Numbered from the stretch's first letter, positions 6,772 to 14,537 are shown. The stretch: 17,278 bases of DNA from Bacteroidales bacterium (GCA_016285215.1 JAEEQI010000033.1:1-17278); one strand, 5' to 3'. The notes: generated by a model from the sequence alone, not told the origin. Translations and numbers: made by a program.

Positions 6772-7970
6772 TGAGAAAGTTTCTCCTCATAGGAATCCTG
6801 CTCCTCTGCGCCATCAGCGCCGGGGCGCAGAGTTCGTCCGTGAAGCGCCTGGAAAACCAGCGCGCCCAACTGGAGAAAGACATCGAACTCCTCAACCGCA
6901 AGCTCAGCCAAAACAGCAAGAGCAGCTCGGAGGCCCTCAGCAGCCTTACCCTGGTGCGGCGCAAGATTTCGGCCCGTGAACAGCTCATTGCCAGCTACGA
7001 CCAAACCCTCAAGCTCCTCAACGATTCCCTGCGCATCTGCCAGCGGGAGCTCAACCGCGTCCAGGCCCGTCACGATACCCTGGCGTACTACTATTCCCGC
7101 CTGGTGAAGGGTGCGTACAAGAACCGGGACAGCCGCCTGTGGTATATGTATGTGCTGTCCAGCAACTCCGTGGGCCAGGCTTTCAACCGCTTTGGCTACC
7201 TTCGCAACCTTTCCTCCCAGATGAGCCAGCAGGCCCTCAAGCTAAAGGAAGCCGCGGCCGAACTGGAGGTCCAGAAAGCCCGCTTGAATAAGTTAAAGGC
7301 CGAAGCCGAAAAGGTCCGGAAGAAGGTGGTGGATGAGCGTACGCAGCTCCGCTCAGAAGAAGGCGACGCCTCCAAGATGGTGGACAAGCTCAAGAAAGAC
7401 CGCCGTACCTATGAGAAGCAGCTCAAGGAGAAGAACCGCCAGAAGGAGGAACTCAACCGCAAGATAGCCGACCTCATCCGCCAGCAGACCAAGAAGCAGA
7501 GCAGCGGAAGCAAGAAGAGCGGAGGCTCCAAGACCACGTCCACCACGGTGGATACCAAACTATCCAACGAGTTTGCCGCCAACAAGGGCAAACTGCCCTG
7601 GCCGGTAGAAGGAACCATTGTGGAGCGCTTTGGCAAGCACAACCACCCGGTCTACCAGAATGTCCAGCTGCCCCAGAACAACGGTGTCACGCTGGTGGTA
7701 CGCCGCGGTGCAACGGTCAAGGCCGTGTTCAACGGCACCGTGAGCCAGATTGTGGTGCTGCCGGGTTACAACCAGTGCGTGCTGGTCAATCACGGAGCGT
7801 ACTTCACCCTCTACAGCAAGCTCAAGTCCGTGTCGGTCAAGGCCGGACAAAAAATAACCACCGGCCAGGAGGTTGGCACGGTGGATACCATTGGCGGGGA
7901 AGACCTGTTCCACTTTGAACTGTGGAAAGGCTCCGATCCCCAAAATCCCGAAATTTGGCTTAAACGCTAG
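6771..7970 (+). CDS. envC: EnvC-type murein hydrolase activator (coiled coil plus degenerate LytM/M23 domain)
   Basis: The 399-residue product has a signal peptide (MRKFLLIGILLLCAISAGAQ), a long coiled coil over about residues 22-240 rich in Lys, Glu, Leu and Arg, a Ser/Gly/Lys linker at about 243-262 and a LytM-like domain at about 273-399. Active M23 endopeptidases use H...D and HxH to bind zinc. Here the first motif is NNGVTLVV (no His or Asp), the middle motif is NHGAYFTLYSKL (His341 kept, Ser349 where a His is usual) and the last is LFHFEL (only His381 of HxH kept). The domain therefore should not cut peptidoglycan itself, which fits EnvC, an activator of amidases in cell division. It is coupled to the TPR gene and its stop shares CTAG with the convergent nrdG stop. 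Confidence 0.9.
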   Translation: MRKFLLIGILLLCAISAGAQSSSVKRLENQRAQLEKDIELLNRKLSQNSKSSSEALSSLTLVRRKISAREQLIASYDQTLKLLNDSLRICQRELNRVQARHDTLAYYYSRLVKGAYKNRDSRLWYMYVLSSNSVGQAFNRFGYLRNLSSQMSQQALKLKEAAAELEVQKARLNKLKAEAEKVRKKVVDERTQLRSEEGDASKMVDKLKKDRRTYEKQLKEKNRQKEELNRKIADLIRQQTKKQSSGSKKSGGSKTTSTTVDTKLSNEFAANKGKLPWPVEGTIVERFGKHNHPVYQNVQLPQNNGVTLVVRRGATVKAVFNGTVSQIVVLPGYNQCVLVNHGAYFTLYSKLKSVSVKAGQKITTGQEVGTVDTIGGEDLFHFELWKGSDPQNPEIWLKR

Positions 7971-8473
7971 CGCAAAGGCTGCAGTGCTACGGTACCGGGG
8001 ATATCATCCTCCGGCGGCTTTCCGTGTAAATAGATGATGCGCTGGTTGGGGCTGCCGCGAAACAGGAGGTCCGTATCGCGCTGTTCCAGAATAAAGGGAC
8101 CGTCTACCAGAACGTCCAGGTAGGGGAGCAGCTGAGACAGCTGGGCCGAAGCCTGGATTTCCTCCAGCGTAAAGCCCGTCCAGCACCAGATGGTCTTGTG
8201 GGTCTCCTCCTTGATGCGGCGGGCCAGCTCCGTGAAGGCTTCCACCTGGTAGAAGGGGTCTCCGCCGCTGAAGCTCACGTCCGACATATCATCGGCCTTG
8301 ATATCTTCCAGCAGTTCTTCCACGTCCATCCATCGGCCTGCCTTGAAATCCCAGCTCTCGGGATTGTGACAGCCCTTGCACGCGTGGGAACAGCCTGCAC
8401 AGTAAATGGCCGTCCGGAAACCAGGTCCGTCGGCCATTGTCTGGTGCAGTATGTCCAATACGCGGATGCGCAT
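7967..8473 (-). CDS. nrdG: anaerobic ribonucleoside-triphosphate reductase activating protein (NrdG)
   Basis: NrdG is a radical SAM enzyme that uses a [4Fe-4S] cluster and S-adenosylmethionine to place the glycyl radical on NrdD under anaerobic conditions. The 168-residue product has the cluster motif CxxxCxxC at Cys28, Cys32 and Cys35 within CAGCSHACKGCHNPESW, preceded by ADGPGFRTAIY, and the SAM-binding SFSGGDPFYQ segment. Length is normal for the family. The start overlaps the nrdD stop by one base (TAATG), so the two are made together. The TAG stop is interlocked with the envC stop in a shared CTAG (7967-7970), with no room for a terminator between the two convergent units. Confidence 0.96.
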   Translation of the reverse strand: MRIRVLDILHQTMADGPGFRTAIYCAGCSHACKGCHNPESWDFKAGRWMDVEELLEDIKADDMSDVSFSGGDPFYQVEAFTELARRIKEETHKTIWCWTGFTLEEIQASAQLSQLLPYLDVLVDGPFILEQRDTDLLFRGSPNQRIIYLHGKPPEDDIPGTVALQPLR

Positions 8474-10683
8474 TACTTGTGCACAACTCTGTCGTGGAGT
8501 TCGGCCAGTTTGCCGGAGTTCCAGCGGTCGGTGGTACCTACCAGGTAGCCGGTGATGCGCTGCAGGGTGTCAATGTGATGACCGTGGCAGTGCGGGCACT
8601 CGGTGAGGTTGTCGTCGGCGTTCTCGTAGCCGCAGTCCATACAGCGGTTGCGGTTGTGGTTCACGGAGCCGTAGCCAATGTCGTACTTGTCCATCAGGTC
8701 CACGATGCGCATAATGGCTTCGGGGTTGTGGGTGGCGTCACCGTCTACCTCTACGTAGAAGATGTGGCCGGCGTTCTCGTACTTGTGGTACGGGCCCTCA
8801 ATCTTGGCCTTGTGCTCCGGGGTGCAGTGATAGTACACCGGGATGTGGCTGGAGTTGGTGTAGTAGTCCTTGTCGGTGATGCCGGGCAGCACGCCGAAGG
8901 TCTTCTTGTCCCTCTTGGTGAACTTGCCGGAGAGGCCTTCTGCCGGAGTGGCCAGGAAGGTGAAGTTGTGCTGGAAGGTCTCGGCAAAGCCGTTGATCTT
9001 TTCGGCCATATGGGAGATGATCCTCAGACCCAGCTCCTGGGCTTCTTCGCTTTCTCCGTGGTGTTTGCCAACAAGGGCAATGAGGCATTCTGCCAGGCCG
9101 ATGAAGCCAATGGACAGGGTTCCCTGGTTGATCACGGACTCGATGGAGTCGTTGTCTTCCAGCTTTTCGCTGCCCAGCCAGAGGCCGGCCATCAGCAGAG
9201 GGAACTGCTTCTTGAGGGCGGTCTTCTGGAACTCGAAGCGCTCGTTGAGCTGACGGGCGGCAATATCCAGGGCCCAGTCGAGCTTCTTGAAGAACTTCTG
9301 GATGCGGAGGTTCTTGTCGGACTCTTCGTTCATAGCTTCGATGGCCAGTTTCACGATATTGATGGTGGTGAAGCTCAGGTTACCGCGGCCGATGGAGGTC
9401 TTGGGGCCGAACTTATTACCATACACGCGCGTGCGGCAACCCATAGTGGCTACCTCGTGCTCGTAACGCTTGGGATCGTCTGCTTTCCAGGCTTCGTCCT
9501 GGTTGTACGTGGCATCCAGGTTGAGGAAATTGGGGAAGAAGCGGCGGGCCGAAACCTTGCAGGCAAATTTATAGAGGTCATAGTTAGGATCTTCCGGCAG
9601 GTAGGAAACGCCCCGCTTTTTCTTCCAGATCTGGATGGGGAAGATGGCGGTGGAACCGTTGCCCACGCCCTCGTAGGTGGTGTTCAGGATCTCACGGATG
9701 ATGCAGCGGCCTTCTGCCGAAGTATCGGTACCGTAGTTGATGGAGGAGAACACAACCTGGTTACCGCCGCGGCTGTGGATGGTGTTCATATTGTGAACAA
9801 AAGCTTCCATAGCCTGGTGCACGCGGTTCACGGTCTGGTTGATGGCGTGCTGGAAGGCGCGGTCTTTCCCCTGGAGGCCAATGAGGTCTCTCTTGATGTA
9901 GTCGTCCACCTTCTTTTCCCTTACATCTGCGAGGTCGGTGTTGAACAGGTCGGCTGCTTTGTCCACCTCTTCTTCAAAGGTCTTGCGCACGTAGGGGGCC
10001 AGATAGAAGTCGAAGGCGGGGATGGCCTGACCACCGTGCATCTCGTTCTGGACGGTCTCCATAGAGATACAGGCCAGCACGCTGGCGGTCTCGATACGCT
10101 TGGCGGGACGGGACTCTCCGTGTCCTGCCTTGAGGCCGTGCTCCAGGATGAGATCCAGGGGGTGCTGGATGCAGGTGAGGGACTTGGTGGGGTAGTAGTC
10201 CTTATCGTGGATGTGGATATAGTTGTTGGCTACGGCCTCGCGAACAGGGTCGCTCAGGAGGCACTCGTCCACATAGCTCTTGGTAGCTTCCGAGGCAAAC
10301 TTCATCATCATACCCGCGGGCGTGTCCGCGTTCATATTGGCATTCTCACGGGTGATGTCGTTGGACTGGGCCTGGATAATGGTTTCGAAGATTTCGTTAC
10401 TCTTGGCCTTACGTGCGATATTGCGCTTGTTGCGGTAACGGATATACTCCTTGGCAACCTCCTGGCGGGGGCTGTTCATCAGGTGGTTCTCAACTACTTC
10501 CTGGATTTCTTCCACTGTCATGACATCCTTGTCCAGCTCGGAAATCGTCTGGGCAATCTGGGCGGCGAGAACAATGTCTTCACCGGCATCGGTCACATCC
10601 ATGGCCTTCAGGATGGCGGCAACAATCTTCTGGTTGTTGAAATCTACACGGCGACCGTCACGTTTTAATACACTCTTAACCAT
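8473..10683 (-). CDS. nrdD: anaerobic (class III) ribonucleoside-triphosphate reductase (NrdD)
   Basis: NrdD makes deoxyribonucleotides from ribonucleoside triphosphates without oxygen. The 736-residue product starts with an ATP-cone regulatory domain (about residues 1-95, KRDGRRVDFNNQKIVAAIL) for allosteric control by ATP and dATP. The glycyl-radical barrel follows, and then a zinc site with Cys681, Cys684, Cys696 and Cys699 (CMDC...CPHC). The glycyl radical loop RITGYLVGTTDRW has Gly712, 24 residues from the C-terminus. Full length, no frameshift. A long antisense frame covers the gene but is a codon-bias shadow. The 5' 170 bp contain the first two CATG words of the window, which are missing from everything to the left. 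Three AACTAG repeats sit in the leader just before the ATG. Confidence 0.97.
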   Translation of the reverse strand: MVKSVLKRDGRRVDFNNQKIVAAILKAMDVTDAGEDIVLAAQIAQTISELDKDVMTVEEIQEVVENHLMNSPRQEVAKEYIRYRNKRNIARKAKSNEIFETIIQAQSNDITRENANMNADTPAGMMMKFASEATKSYVDECLLSDPVREAVANNYIHIHDKDYYPTKSLTCIQHPLDLILEHGLKAGHGESRPAKRIETASVLACISMETVQNEMHGGQAIPAFDFYLAPYVRKTFEEEVDKAADLFNTDLADVREKKVDDYIKRDLIGLQGKDRAFQHAINQTVNRVHQAMEAFVHNMNTIHSRGGNQVVFSSINYGTDTSAEGRCIIREILNTTYEGVGNGSTAIFPIQIWKKKRGVSYLPEDPNYDLYKFACKVSARRFFPNFLNLDATYNQDEAWKADDPKRYEHEVATMGCRTRVYGNKFGPKTSIGRGNLSFTTINIVKLAIEAMNEESDKNLRIQKFFKKLDWALDIAARQLNERFEFQKTALKKQFPLLMAGLWLGSEKLEDNDSIESVINQGTLSIGFIGLAECLIALVGKHHGESEEAQELGLRIISHMAEKINGFAETFQHNFTFLATPAEGLSGKFTKRDKKTFGVLPGITDKDYYTNSSHIPVYYHCTPEHKAKIEGPYHKYENAGHIFYVEVDGDATHNPEAIMRIVDLMDKYDIGYGSVNHNRNRCMDCGYENADDNLTECPHCHGHHIDTLQRITGYLVGTTDRWNSGKLAELHDRVVHK

Positions 10684-10687
10684 AGGT

Positions 10688-10707
10688 CTAGTTCTAGTTT
10701 GCTAGTT
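10688..10707 (-). repeat. three AACTAG repeats in the nrdD leader
   Basis: On the plus strand CTAGTT occurs at 10688, 10694 and 10702; in the nrdD mRNA this reads as three AACTAG copies ending 4-5 nt before the start codon. CTAG is a rare word in the rest of the window. Confidence 0.55.
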
Positions 10708-10738
10708 GGTACGAATACGGGGCCTTTGCCCTCGGGAA

Positions 10739-10746
10739 CAAAATTA
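10739..10746 (-). promoter_or_regulatory. -7 element of the nrdDG promoter
   Basis: On the minus strand TAATTTTG fits TAnnTTTG. Transcription would start near 10733 and give a leader of about 50 nt. No good -33 TTG is visible at the expected spacing, so activation by a regulator is possible. Confidence 0.4.
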
Positions 10747-10806
10747 TACTATTCTATCCAACTTTCCCACGATTTCTCCAGAAAAAGTTATCAACAAAAA
10801 ACAAAA

Positions 10807-10839
10807 TAAGCTGTTAATTCATTGATGATTAACAGCTTA
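10807..10839 (-). terminator. Rho-independent terminator of the phosphopantetheinyl transferase gene
   Basis: A perfect 12-bp inverted repeat (TAAGCTGTTAAT and ATTAACAGCTTA) with a 9-nt loop is followed, on the minus strand, by a T-rich run TTTTGTTTTTTG. The stem is AT-rich, which makes it weaker than usual. It lies between the transferase stop and the nrdD promoter. Confidence 0.6.
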
Positions 10840-10910
10840 CTAAAATTTTTAATTTAGAAAACTTCTAAAATATAACCTTGGTGTTACACCCGGAAAAAAG
10901 TTTTCAACAA

Positions 10911-11549
10911 TCAGTCTCCCACCACCCAAACCATAACGTGGCGGTCGAAGGTCATATACTCCAGATCGAAGTCCTGTTCGTCCTCGTTCTTGTCAATGAA
11001 GGTGGCCTCCAGCTCGCCTTCTCCGCGGGGGCGGAAACGCTCGATTTCGATTTGCTCGGCAAAGTCAACGTTGTAGCGGCTCAGCAGCTTGAAGATGGCT
11101 TCCTTGGCGCACCAGTAGATGGCCAGCTGCTCGTTGCGCTTCTCTTCCTCGAGGTCCTCAATCTCGTCCTCGCTCAGGGCTTTCTTTTCCACGGCCGAAA
11201 AGTCGCGGTCCAGGGATTCGATATCTATGCCGCAGTCATCGTCCTCGTGGAGAATGACGGCTACGTATTTTTCCGTATGGGTAATGGAGATATTGACGGG
11301 GTTGTTCTCCAGGTACGGTTTGCCGTTGTCGTGGTGGCTCAGGTACACCTTTTCTTCAAAGAGGGCGTTCAGGAGAGCGCGCACGGCCAGGCGCTGTTTG
11401 CGAAGCGATTCGCTTTTGATGAACGAGATTTCTTCCATCTCGTCCGTGGGGGTGGCGCTCAGACGGGTGAGTTCCTCCTCCGTTTCTGTGATTTGCCACA
11501 CTCCGATGGTGGCGTCGTTGTCAAGTTTCTTCTTTAAATATAGTCCCAT
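10911..11549 (-). CDS. 4'-phosphopantetheinyl transferase superfamily protein
   Basis: These enzymes move the phosphopantetheine arm from CoA to a serine of acyl, peptidyl or aryl carrier proteins. The 212-residue product has the superfamily's ordered motifs: NISITHTEKYVAVIL (the Ser-His motif), GIDIESL (magnesium-binding Asp and Glu) and WCAKEAIFKLL (the W-x-x-KEA-x-K motif). The length fits the Sfp-like branch rather than the shorter AcpS. It is single-copy in this window with no polyketide or peptide synthetase genes nearby, so it may serve the fatty-acid carrier protein or aryl-polyene type carriers; this cannot be decided here. It has its own terminator and is divergent from mdh. The start at 11549 is the only ATG before the first conserved segment. 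Confidence 0.9.
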   Translation of the reverse strand: MGLYLKKKLDNDATIGVWQITETEEELTRLSATPTDEMEEISFIKSESLRKQRLAVRALLNALFEEKVYLSHHDNGKPYLENNPVNISITHTEKYVAVILHEDDDCGIDIESLDRDFSAVEKKALSEDEIEDLEEEKRNEQLAIYWCAKEAIFKLLSRYNVDFAEQIEIERFRPRGEGELEATFIDKNEDEQDFDLEYMTFDRHVMVWVVGD

Positions 11550-11582
11550 TTATGGTTTGGTTCGAACAACAATACAAAGCCG

Positions 11583-11612
11583 CCCGCATGCCCCAAGGGC
11601 ACCGGGTTTTTT
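11583..11612 (+). terminator. terminator-like hairpin with no plus-strand gene upstream
   Basis: The plus strand forms CCCG/CGGG (11583-11586 and 11603-11606) and GCCC/GGGC (11590-11593 and 11597-11600) with loop CAA and a small internal loop, followed by six T. It points towards mdh, yet the genes to the left are all on the minus strand. Confidence 0.4.
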
Positions 11613-11775
11613 AGCATTCAAGGGTATACAATCGCGACAGAGGGTCGTCTGAACCGACGCCCGCTAACTGGTTGGACTTGACCTGACTGGGAGGCTCCAT
11701 ACTAATTGTTACAATTTTCAGACGCAAAGATAACGCATTTTTGTCAATTCCAACACATCTTTCCTCGGAAATTCG

Positions 11776-11783
11776 TATCTTTG
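11776..11783 (+). promoter_or_regulatory. -7 element of the mdh promoter
   Basis: TATCTTTG matches TAnnTTTG and lies 42 nt before the mdh ATG, giving a leader of about 35-40 nt. There is no TTG at the usual spacing. A 13-bp palindrome, AATTGTTACAATT, lies at 11704-11716, about 60 bp upstream, and could be an operator. Confidence 0.5.
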
Positions 11784-11825
11784 TGGACTCAAACGAGAAA
11801 GACAACTTTAAAACACAAAAATATC

Positions 11826-12812
11826 ATGAAATTTCTCACTGATGAAAAGCTCCTTATCGTAGGTGCTGCCGGTATGATCGGTTCCAACATGGTCCAGACC
11901 GCCGCTATGCTTGGTCTTACTCCCAACATTTGCCTGTACGATATCTTTGAGCCCGGCCTCAAGGGTGTTCTGGCAGAGATGGACCACTGCGCTTTCGAGG
12001 GTATCAACCTCACCGCCACCATCGATCCCGCCGTTGCCTTCAAGGATGCCAAGTACATCATCTCTTCCGGTGGTGCACCCCGTAAAGAGGGTATGACCCG
12101 TGAAGACCTCCTCAAGGGTAACTGCCAGATTGCCGCCGAGTTCGGTGACAACATCAAGAAGTACTGCCCGGATGCCAAGTTCGTGGTGGTTATCTTCAAC
12201 CCCGCCGATGTGACGGCCCTCACCGCCCTCATCCACTCCGGCCTCAAGCCCAGCCAGCTCACCTCCCTGGCCGCTCTTGACAGCACCCGTCTGCAGGAAG
12301 CCCTGGCCCAGGAATTCAATGTGCCTCAGTACAAGGTTACCGGTGCCCGCACCTATGGCGGTCACGGTGAGGCTATGGCCGTGTTCGCTTCCCACGTGAA
12401 GATTGACGGCAAGCCCCTCGCAGAGATGAGTCTGAGCGCCGAGCGTTTCGAAGAAATCAAGCACAACACCATCCAGGGTGGTTCCAACATCATCAAGCTC
12501 CGTGGCCGCAGCTCCTTCCAGAGCCCCGCTTACCAGGCTGTGAAGATGATCGAGGCTGCTATGGGTGGCCAGAAGTTCGAATGGCCCGCCGGCACCTATG
12601 TGAACAACGCCGAGTACAAGAACGTGATGATGGCTATGCCCACCGTCATTGACGCCACCGGCTGCCACTTCACCAACCCTCAGGGTACCCCCGAGGAAAT
12701 GGCTGCCCTCCAGGCTTCCTACGAGCACCTTGTCAAGATGCGCGACGAGATTGTTACCCTCGGTATCGTTCCCGCCGTTGCAGACTGGAAAAAGGAGAAC
12801 GCCAATCTTTAA
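11826..12812 (+). CDS. mdh: malate dehydrogenase
   Basis: The enzyme interconverts malate and oxaloacetate with NAD(H); in Bacteroidales it belongs to the reductive branch that leads to succinate and propionate. The 328-residue product has the Rossmann loop GAAGMIGS (about residues 13-20), the mobile substrate loop APRKEGMTREDLLKGN, FNPADVTA, the LDSTRLQ segment, and the catalytic His180 in TYGGHGEAM. Sequence and length agree with the Bacteroidales Mdh form that starts MKFLT and ends in ADWKK...NL. The frame is open from 11706, but the extra 40 residues run through the promoter and are not part of the family, so the start is 11826. A strong terminator follows the stop. C-ending codons dominate (GCC, AAC, ACC), suggesting high expression. 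Confidence 0.96.
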   Translation: MKFLTDEKLLIVGAAGMIGSNMVQTAAMLGLTPNICLYDIFEPGLKGVLAEMDHCAFEGINLTATIDPAVAFKDAKYIISSGGAPRKEGMTREDLLKGNCQIAAEFGDNIKKYCPDAKFVVVIFNPADVTALTALIHSGLKPSQLTSLAALDSTRLQEALAQEFNVPQYKVTGARTYGGHGEAMAVFASHVKIDGKPLAEMSLSAERFEEIKHNTIQGGSNIIKLRGRSSFQSPAYQAVKMIEAAMGGQKFEWPAGTYVNNAEYKNVMMAMPTVIDATGCHFTNPQGTPEEMAALQASYEHLVKMRDEIVTLGIVPAVADWKKENANL

Positions 12813-12835
12813 GCCACTAAGGCCCGAATAACTAC

Positions 12836-12870
12836 AACCCCCGGCGCCAGCAATGTCACCGGGGGTTTTT
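12836..12870 (+). terminator. Rho-independent terminator after mdh
   Basis: A 9-bp stem, AACCCCCGG (12836-12844) with CCGGGGGTT (12859-12867), 14-nt loop, then a run of T. It ends only about 15 bp before the SPFH gene, so that gene depends on read-through or a promoter I cannot see. Confidence 0.85.
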
Positions 12871-12885
12871 TAAAAACCAATAGCT

Positions 12886-13731
12886 ATGTCCAACAAACTT
12901 AACAAGCCCGGCAAGACCTTCTTCATCATTGCCGCTACCATTCTGGTCCTGCTCGTTTGCGGTGCCAGCTGCTGCAAGCTCATTGACAACTCCGAGGTGG
13001 GTATCAAGTTCAAGAAATTCTCCCTCACGGAGCAGGGCAAGCTCATTACCCAGCCCGTCAACGGTCTGGTGTTCATCAATCCCTTCACTACGGATATCTT
13101 CACTTATCCTGTATACGTACAGCGTGTAGACTATCCCGCCTTCACGGTAACCACCAAGGACGCCGCCACCTTCAGCATGGACCCCACCCTGGCTTATATG
13201 GTCAACCGCGACAAAGCCACCGAAATCTTCACCAAGTACCGCAAGCCCCTGGCCGATATCGAGGCCGGCTATATGCGCACCTGCATCTACGACGCCTACC
13301 GCATCACCGCCAACAACTACACCTCCGACGAACTCATGGCCAGCCGCGCCAAGTTTGAGGCCGAAGTCCGCGCCATGCTGGACCTGTCCCTGGGAGACGA
13401 AGGCTTCGTGGTTCAGGAGTTCACCTCCCAGATCACTCCTCCGGAAAGCCTGCGCCAGATGATTGACGCCAAGAATGCCGCCATCCAGAGCGCCCTCCGT
13501 GCCGAGAACCAGGTCAAGGAGGCCGAGGCCAACGCCAAAATCGAAATCGCCAAGGCCGAAGGTGAGGCCCAGGCCCTTAAGATCAAGGCCGACGGTGAAG
13601 CCTATTACAACCGCACCGTGGCCGCTTCCCTGAACGCCCTGTTGGTTCAGCAGGACGCTATCCAGAAATGGGACGGCAAGCTCCCCGAATACAATGGCGG
13701 CGGAGCTCTGCCCTTCATTAATATAAAGTAG
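12886..13731 (+). CDS. SPFH/prohibitin-family membrane protein
   Basis: The 281-residue product has a basic N-terminus, one transmembrane helix at about residues 11-30 (TFFIIAATILVLLVCGASCC) and an SPFH/Band-7 domain at about 34-200 (DNSEVGIKFKKF; INPFTTDIFTYPVYVQRVDY; TVTTKDAATFSMDPTLAYMV). A charged C-terminal helix follows at about 200-245, rich in Ala, Glu and Lys (AENQVKEAEANAKIEIAKAE), the usual assembly region. Such proteins form large ring or cage assemblies at the membrane and often work with the FtsH protease; which process applies here is not shown. It follows mdh after a strong terminator and has a perfect 14-bp hairpin downstream. The gene is full length, and CATG occurs three times in it, unlike genes to the left of 10.5 kb. 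Confidence 0.88.
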   Translation: MSNKLNKPGKTFFIIAATILVLLVCGASCCKLIDNSEVGIKFKKFSLTEQGKLITQPVNGLVFINPFTTDIFTYPVYVQRVDYPAFTVTTKDAATFSMDPTLAYMVNRDKATEIFTKYRKPLADIEAGYMRTCIYDAYRITANNYTSDELMASRAKFEAEVRAMLDLSLGDEGFVVQEFTSQITPPESLRQMIDAKNAAIQSALRAENQVKEAEANAKIEIAKAEGEAQALKIKADGEAYYNRTVAASLNALLVQQDAIQKWDGKLPEYNGGGALPFINIK

Positions 13732-13769
13732 TCCGTGGACGCAAGTCGCAGTAAGACAGATACTTAAAC

Positions 13770-13804
13770 AATTACCCCCGGGTCAAAACAACCCGGGGGT
13801 AATT
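13770..13804. terminator. bidirectional terminator between the SPFH gene and the first barrel gene
   Basis: A perfect 14-bp inverted repeat (AATTACCCCCGGGT and ACCCGGGGGTAATT) with a 7-nt loop, CAAAACA, lies between two convergent genes. The AT ends can provide the U-rich tail in either direction, although no long T run follows. Confidence 0.75.
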
Positions 13805-13843
13805 CGTTAAAGCTCTGGATCTCAGATTGTTCTGTCCACAGAT

Positions 13844-14500
13844 TTAGAACAGGAAGTTGATGCCAGCCTTGATCTGATGACGATTCGTTTTGGTGGCGTC
13901 GCTCTTGTCGATGTCCAGCAGGTTGTGGTCGTAACCCACGGTGAACATGATGTCGCCGGCCTGGAAGCCAATGCCGCCGCCCATATAGATGTTGAAGCGA
14001 TTCGTATCCCCGTTTTCGCTATCGTAGTGGTTGTAGGCCTGACCTTCGTTAACGTGGATGGGGCCGATGTTGACAGATCCGTTATAGGTGGAACGGGCCA
14101 ATACGCCACACTGGAAAACGGGACCGGCAAAGATGCGGAAAGCAAGGTCACGGCCGAATTCGAAGGAATAGGTCAGATTCACGGGCACGTTGAGGGCCAG
14201 TTCGGTATAACGCTCGGAAACGGAGCCACCGATGAAGGAGGTGCCAGCGGAATAATCGTAATGGTAGAGGAGCATGTCCAGATAGAAACCGGGGGCTACA
14301 CCCAGACCGGCCACGATGGGAATGTTATAGCTGCCACCGAAGTAGAAGCCATGGTGGGGAATGGCATCCGCCTTGGAGTTGTTGGTGGAAGTGGTTTCAG
14401 AAGCAAACAGGTAACCGGCGCCGGTCGCGAGCTGAGCGTGAGCCTGGGTGCCGATGAGCAGCAGGGATGCTGCAAGAACGGTTGCAAAAATCTTTTTCAT
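13844..14500 (-). CDS. small outer-membrane beta-barrel protein (PorT/OmpX-like)
   Basis: The 218-residue product starts with a signal peptide (MKKIFATVLAASLLLIGTQA, cleavage near AHAQ) and continues with alternating strands typical of an 8-10 stranded barrel (HGFYFGGSYNIPIVAGLG; YTELALNVPVNLTYSFEFG; RFNIYMGGGIGFQAGDIMFT). It ends in Phe (AGINFLF), as outer-membrane proteins do for recognition by BamA. No enzymatic motif is visible; such small barrels serve as structural proteins, sensors or adhesins. It is a paralogue of the next barrel gene (shared LALN-P, GP and NRFNIY-G positions). Its leader is about 24 nt after a TATCTTTG element, and the leader contains an 11-nt stretch matching the candidate small RNA at 10 of 11 positions. 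Confidence 0.85.
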   Translation of the reverse strand: MKKIFATVLAASLLLIGTQAHAQLATGAGYLFASETTSTNNSKADAIPHHGFYFGGSYNIPIVAGLGVAPGFYLDMLLYHYDYSAGTSFIGGSVSERYTELALNVPVNLTYSFEFGRDLAFRIFAGPVFQCGVLARSTYNGSVNIGPIHVNEGQAYNHYDSENGDTNRFNIYMGGGIGFQAGDIMFTVGYDHNLLDIDKSDATKTNRHQIKAGINFLF

Positions 14501-14529
14501 AATATCGTTTAATGTTGTTTTCCGGGTTG

Positions 14530-14537
14530 CAAAGATA
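14530..14537 (-). promoter_or_regulatory. -7 element upstream of the first barrel gene
   Basis: On the minus strand TATCTTTG matches TAnnTTTG and lies about 30 nt before the ATG at 14500. No TTG is found 19-21 nt upstream of it. Confidence 0.5.

Noticed and set aside
8437..10668. 743-codon open frame on the plus strand opposite nrdD
   Set aside because: It is exactly antisense to a full-length NrdD with all motifs, is very rich in Val, Gly and His as expected of a shadow frame, and matches no family I know.
10877..10892. Short GGTGT-T-ACACC palindrome after the transferase gene
   Set aside because: Only 5 bp per arm with a 1-nt centre; too small to support a terminator or operator call.
11611..11700. 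29-codon frame on the minus strand (starting MEPPSQVKSNQ) between the transferase gene and mdh
   Set aside because: Too short and without a ribosome site, conserved motif or promoter that I can identify; kept only as part of the unexplained intergenic stretch.
11706..11825. Upstream ATG of mdh at 11706
   Set aside because: The added 40 residues would be translated through the palindrome and the promoter; the family begins at the MKFLT position.
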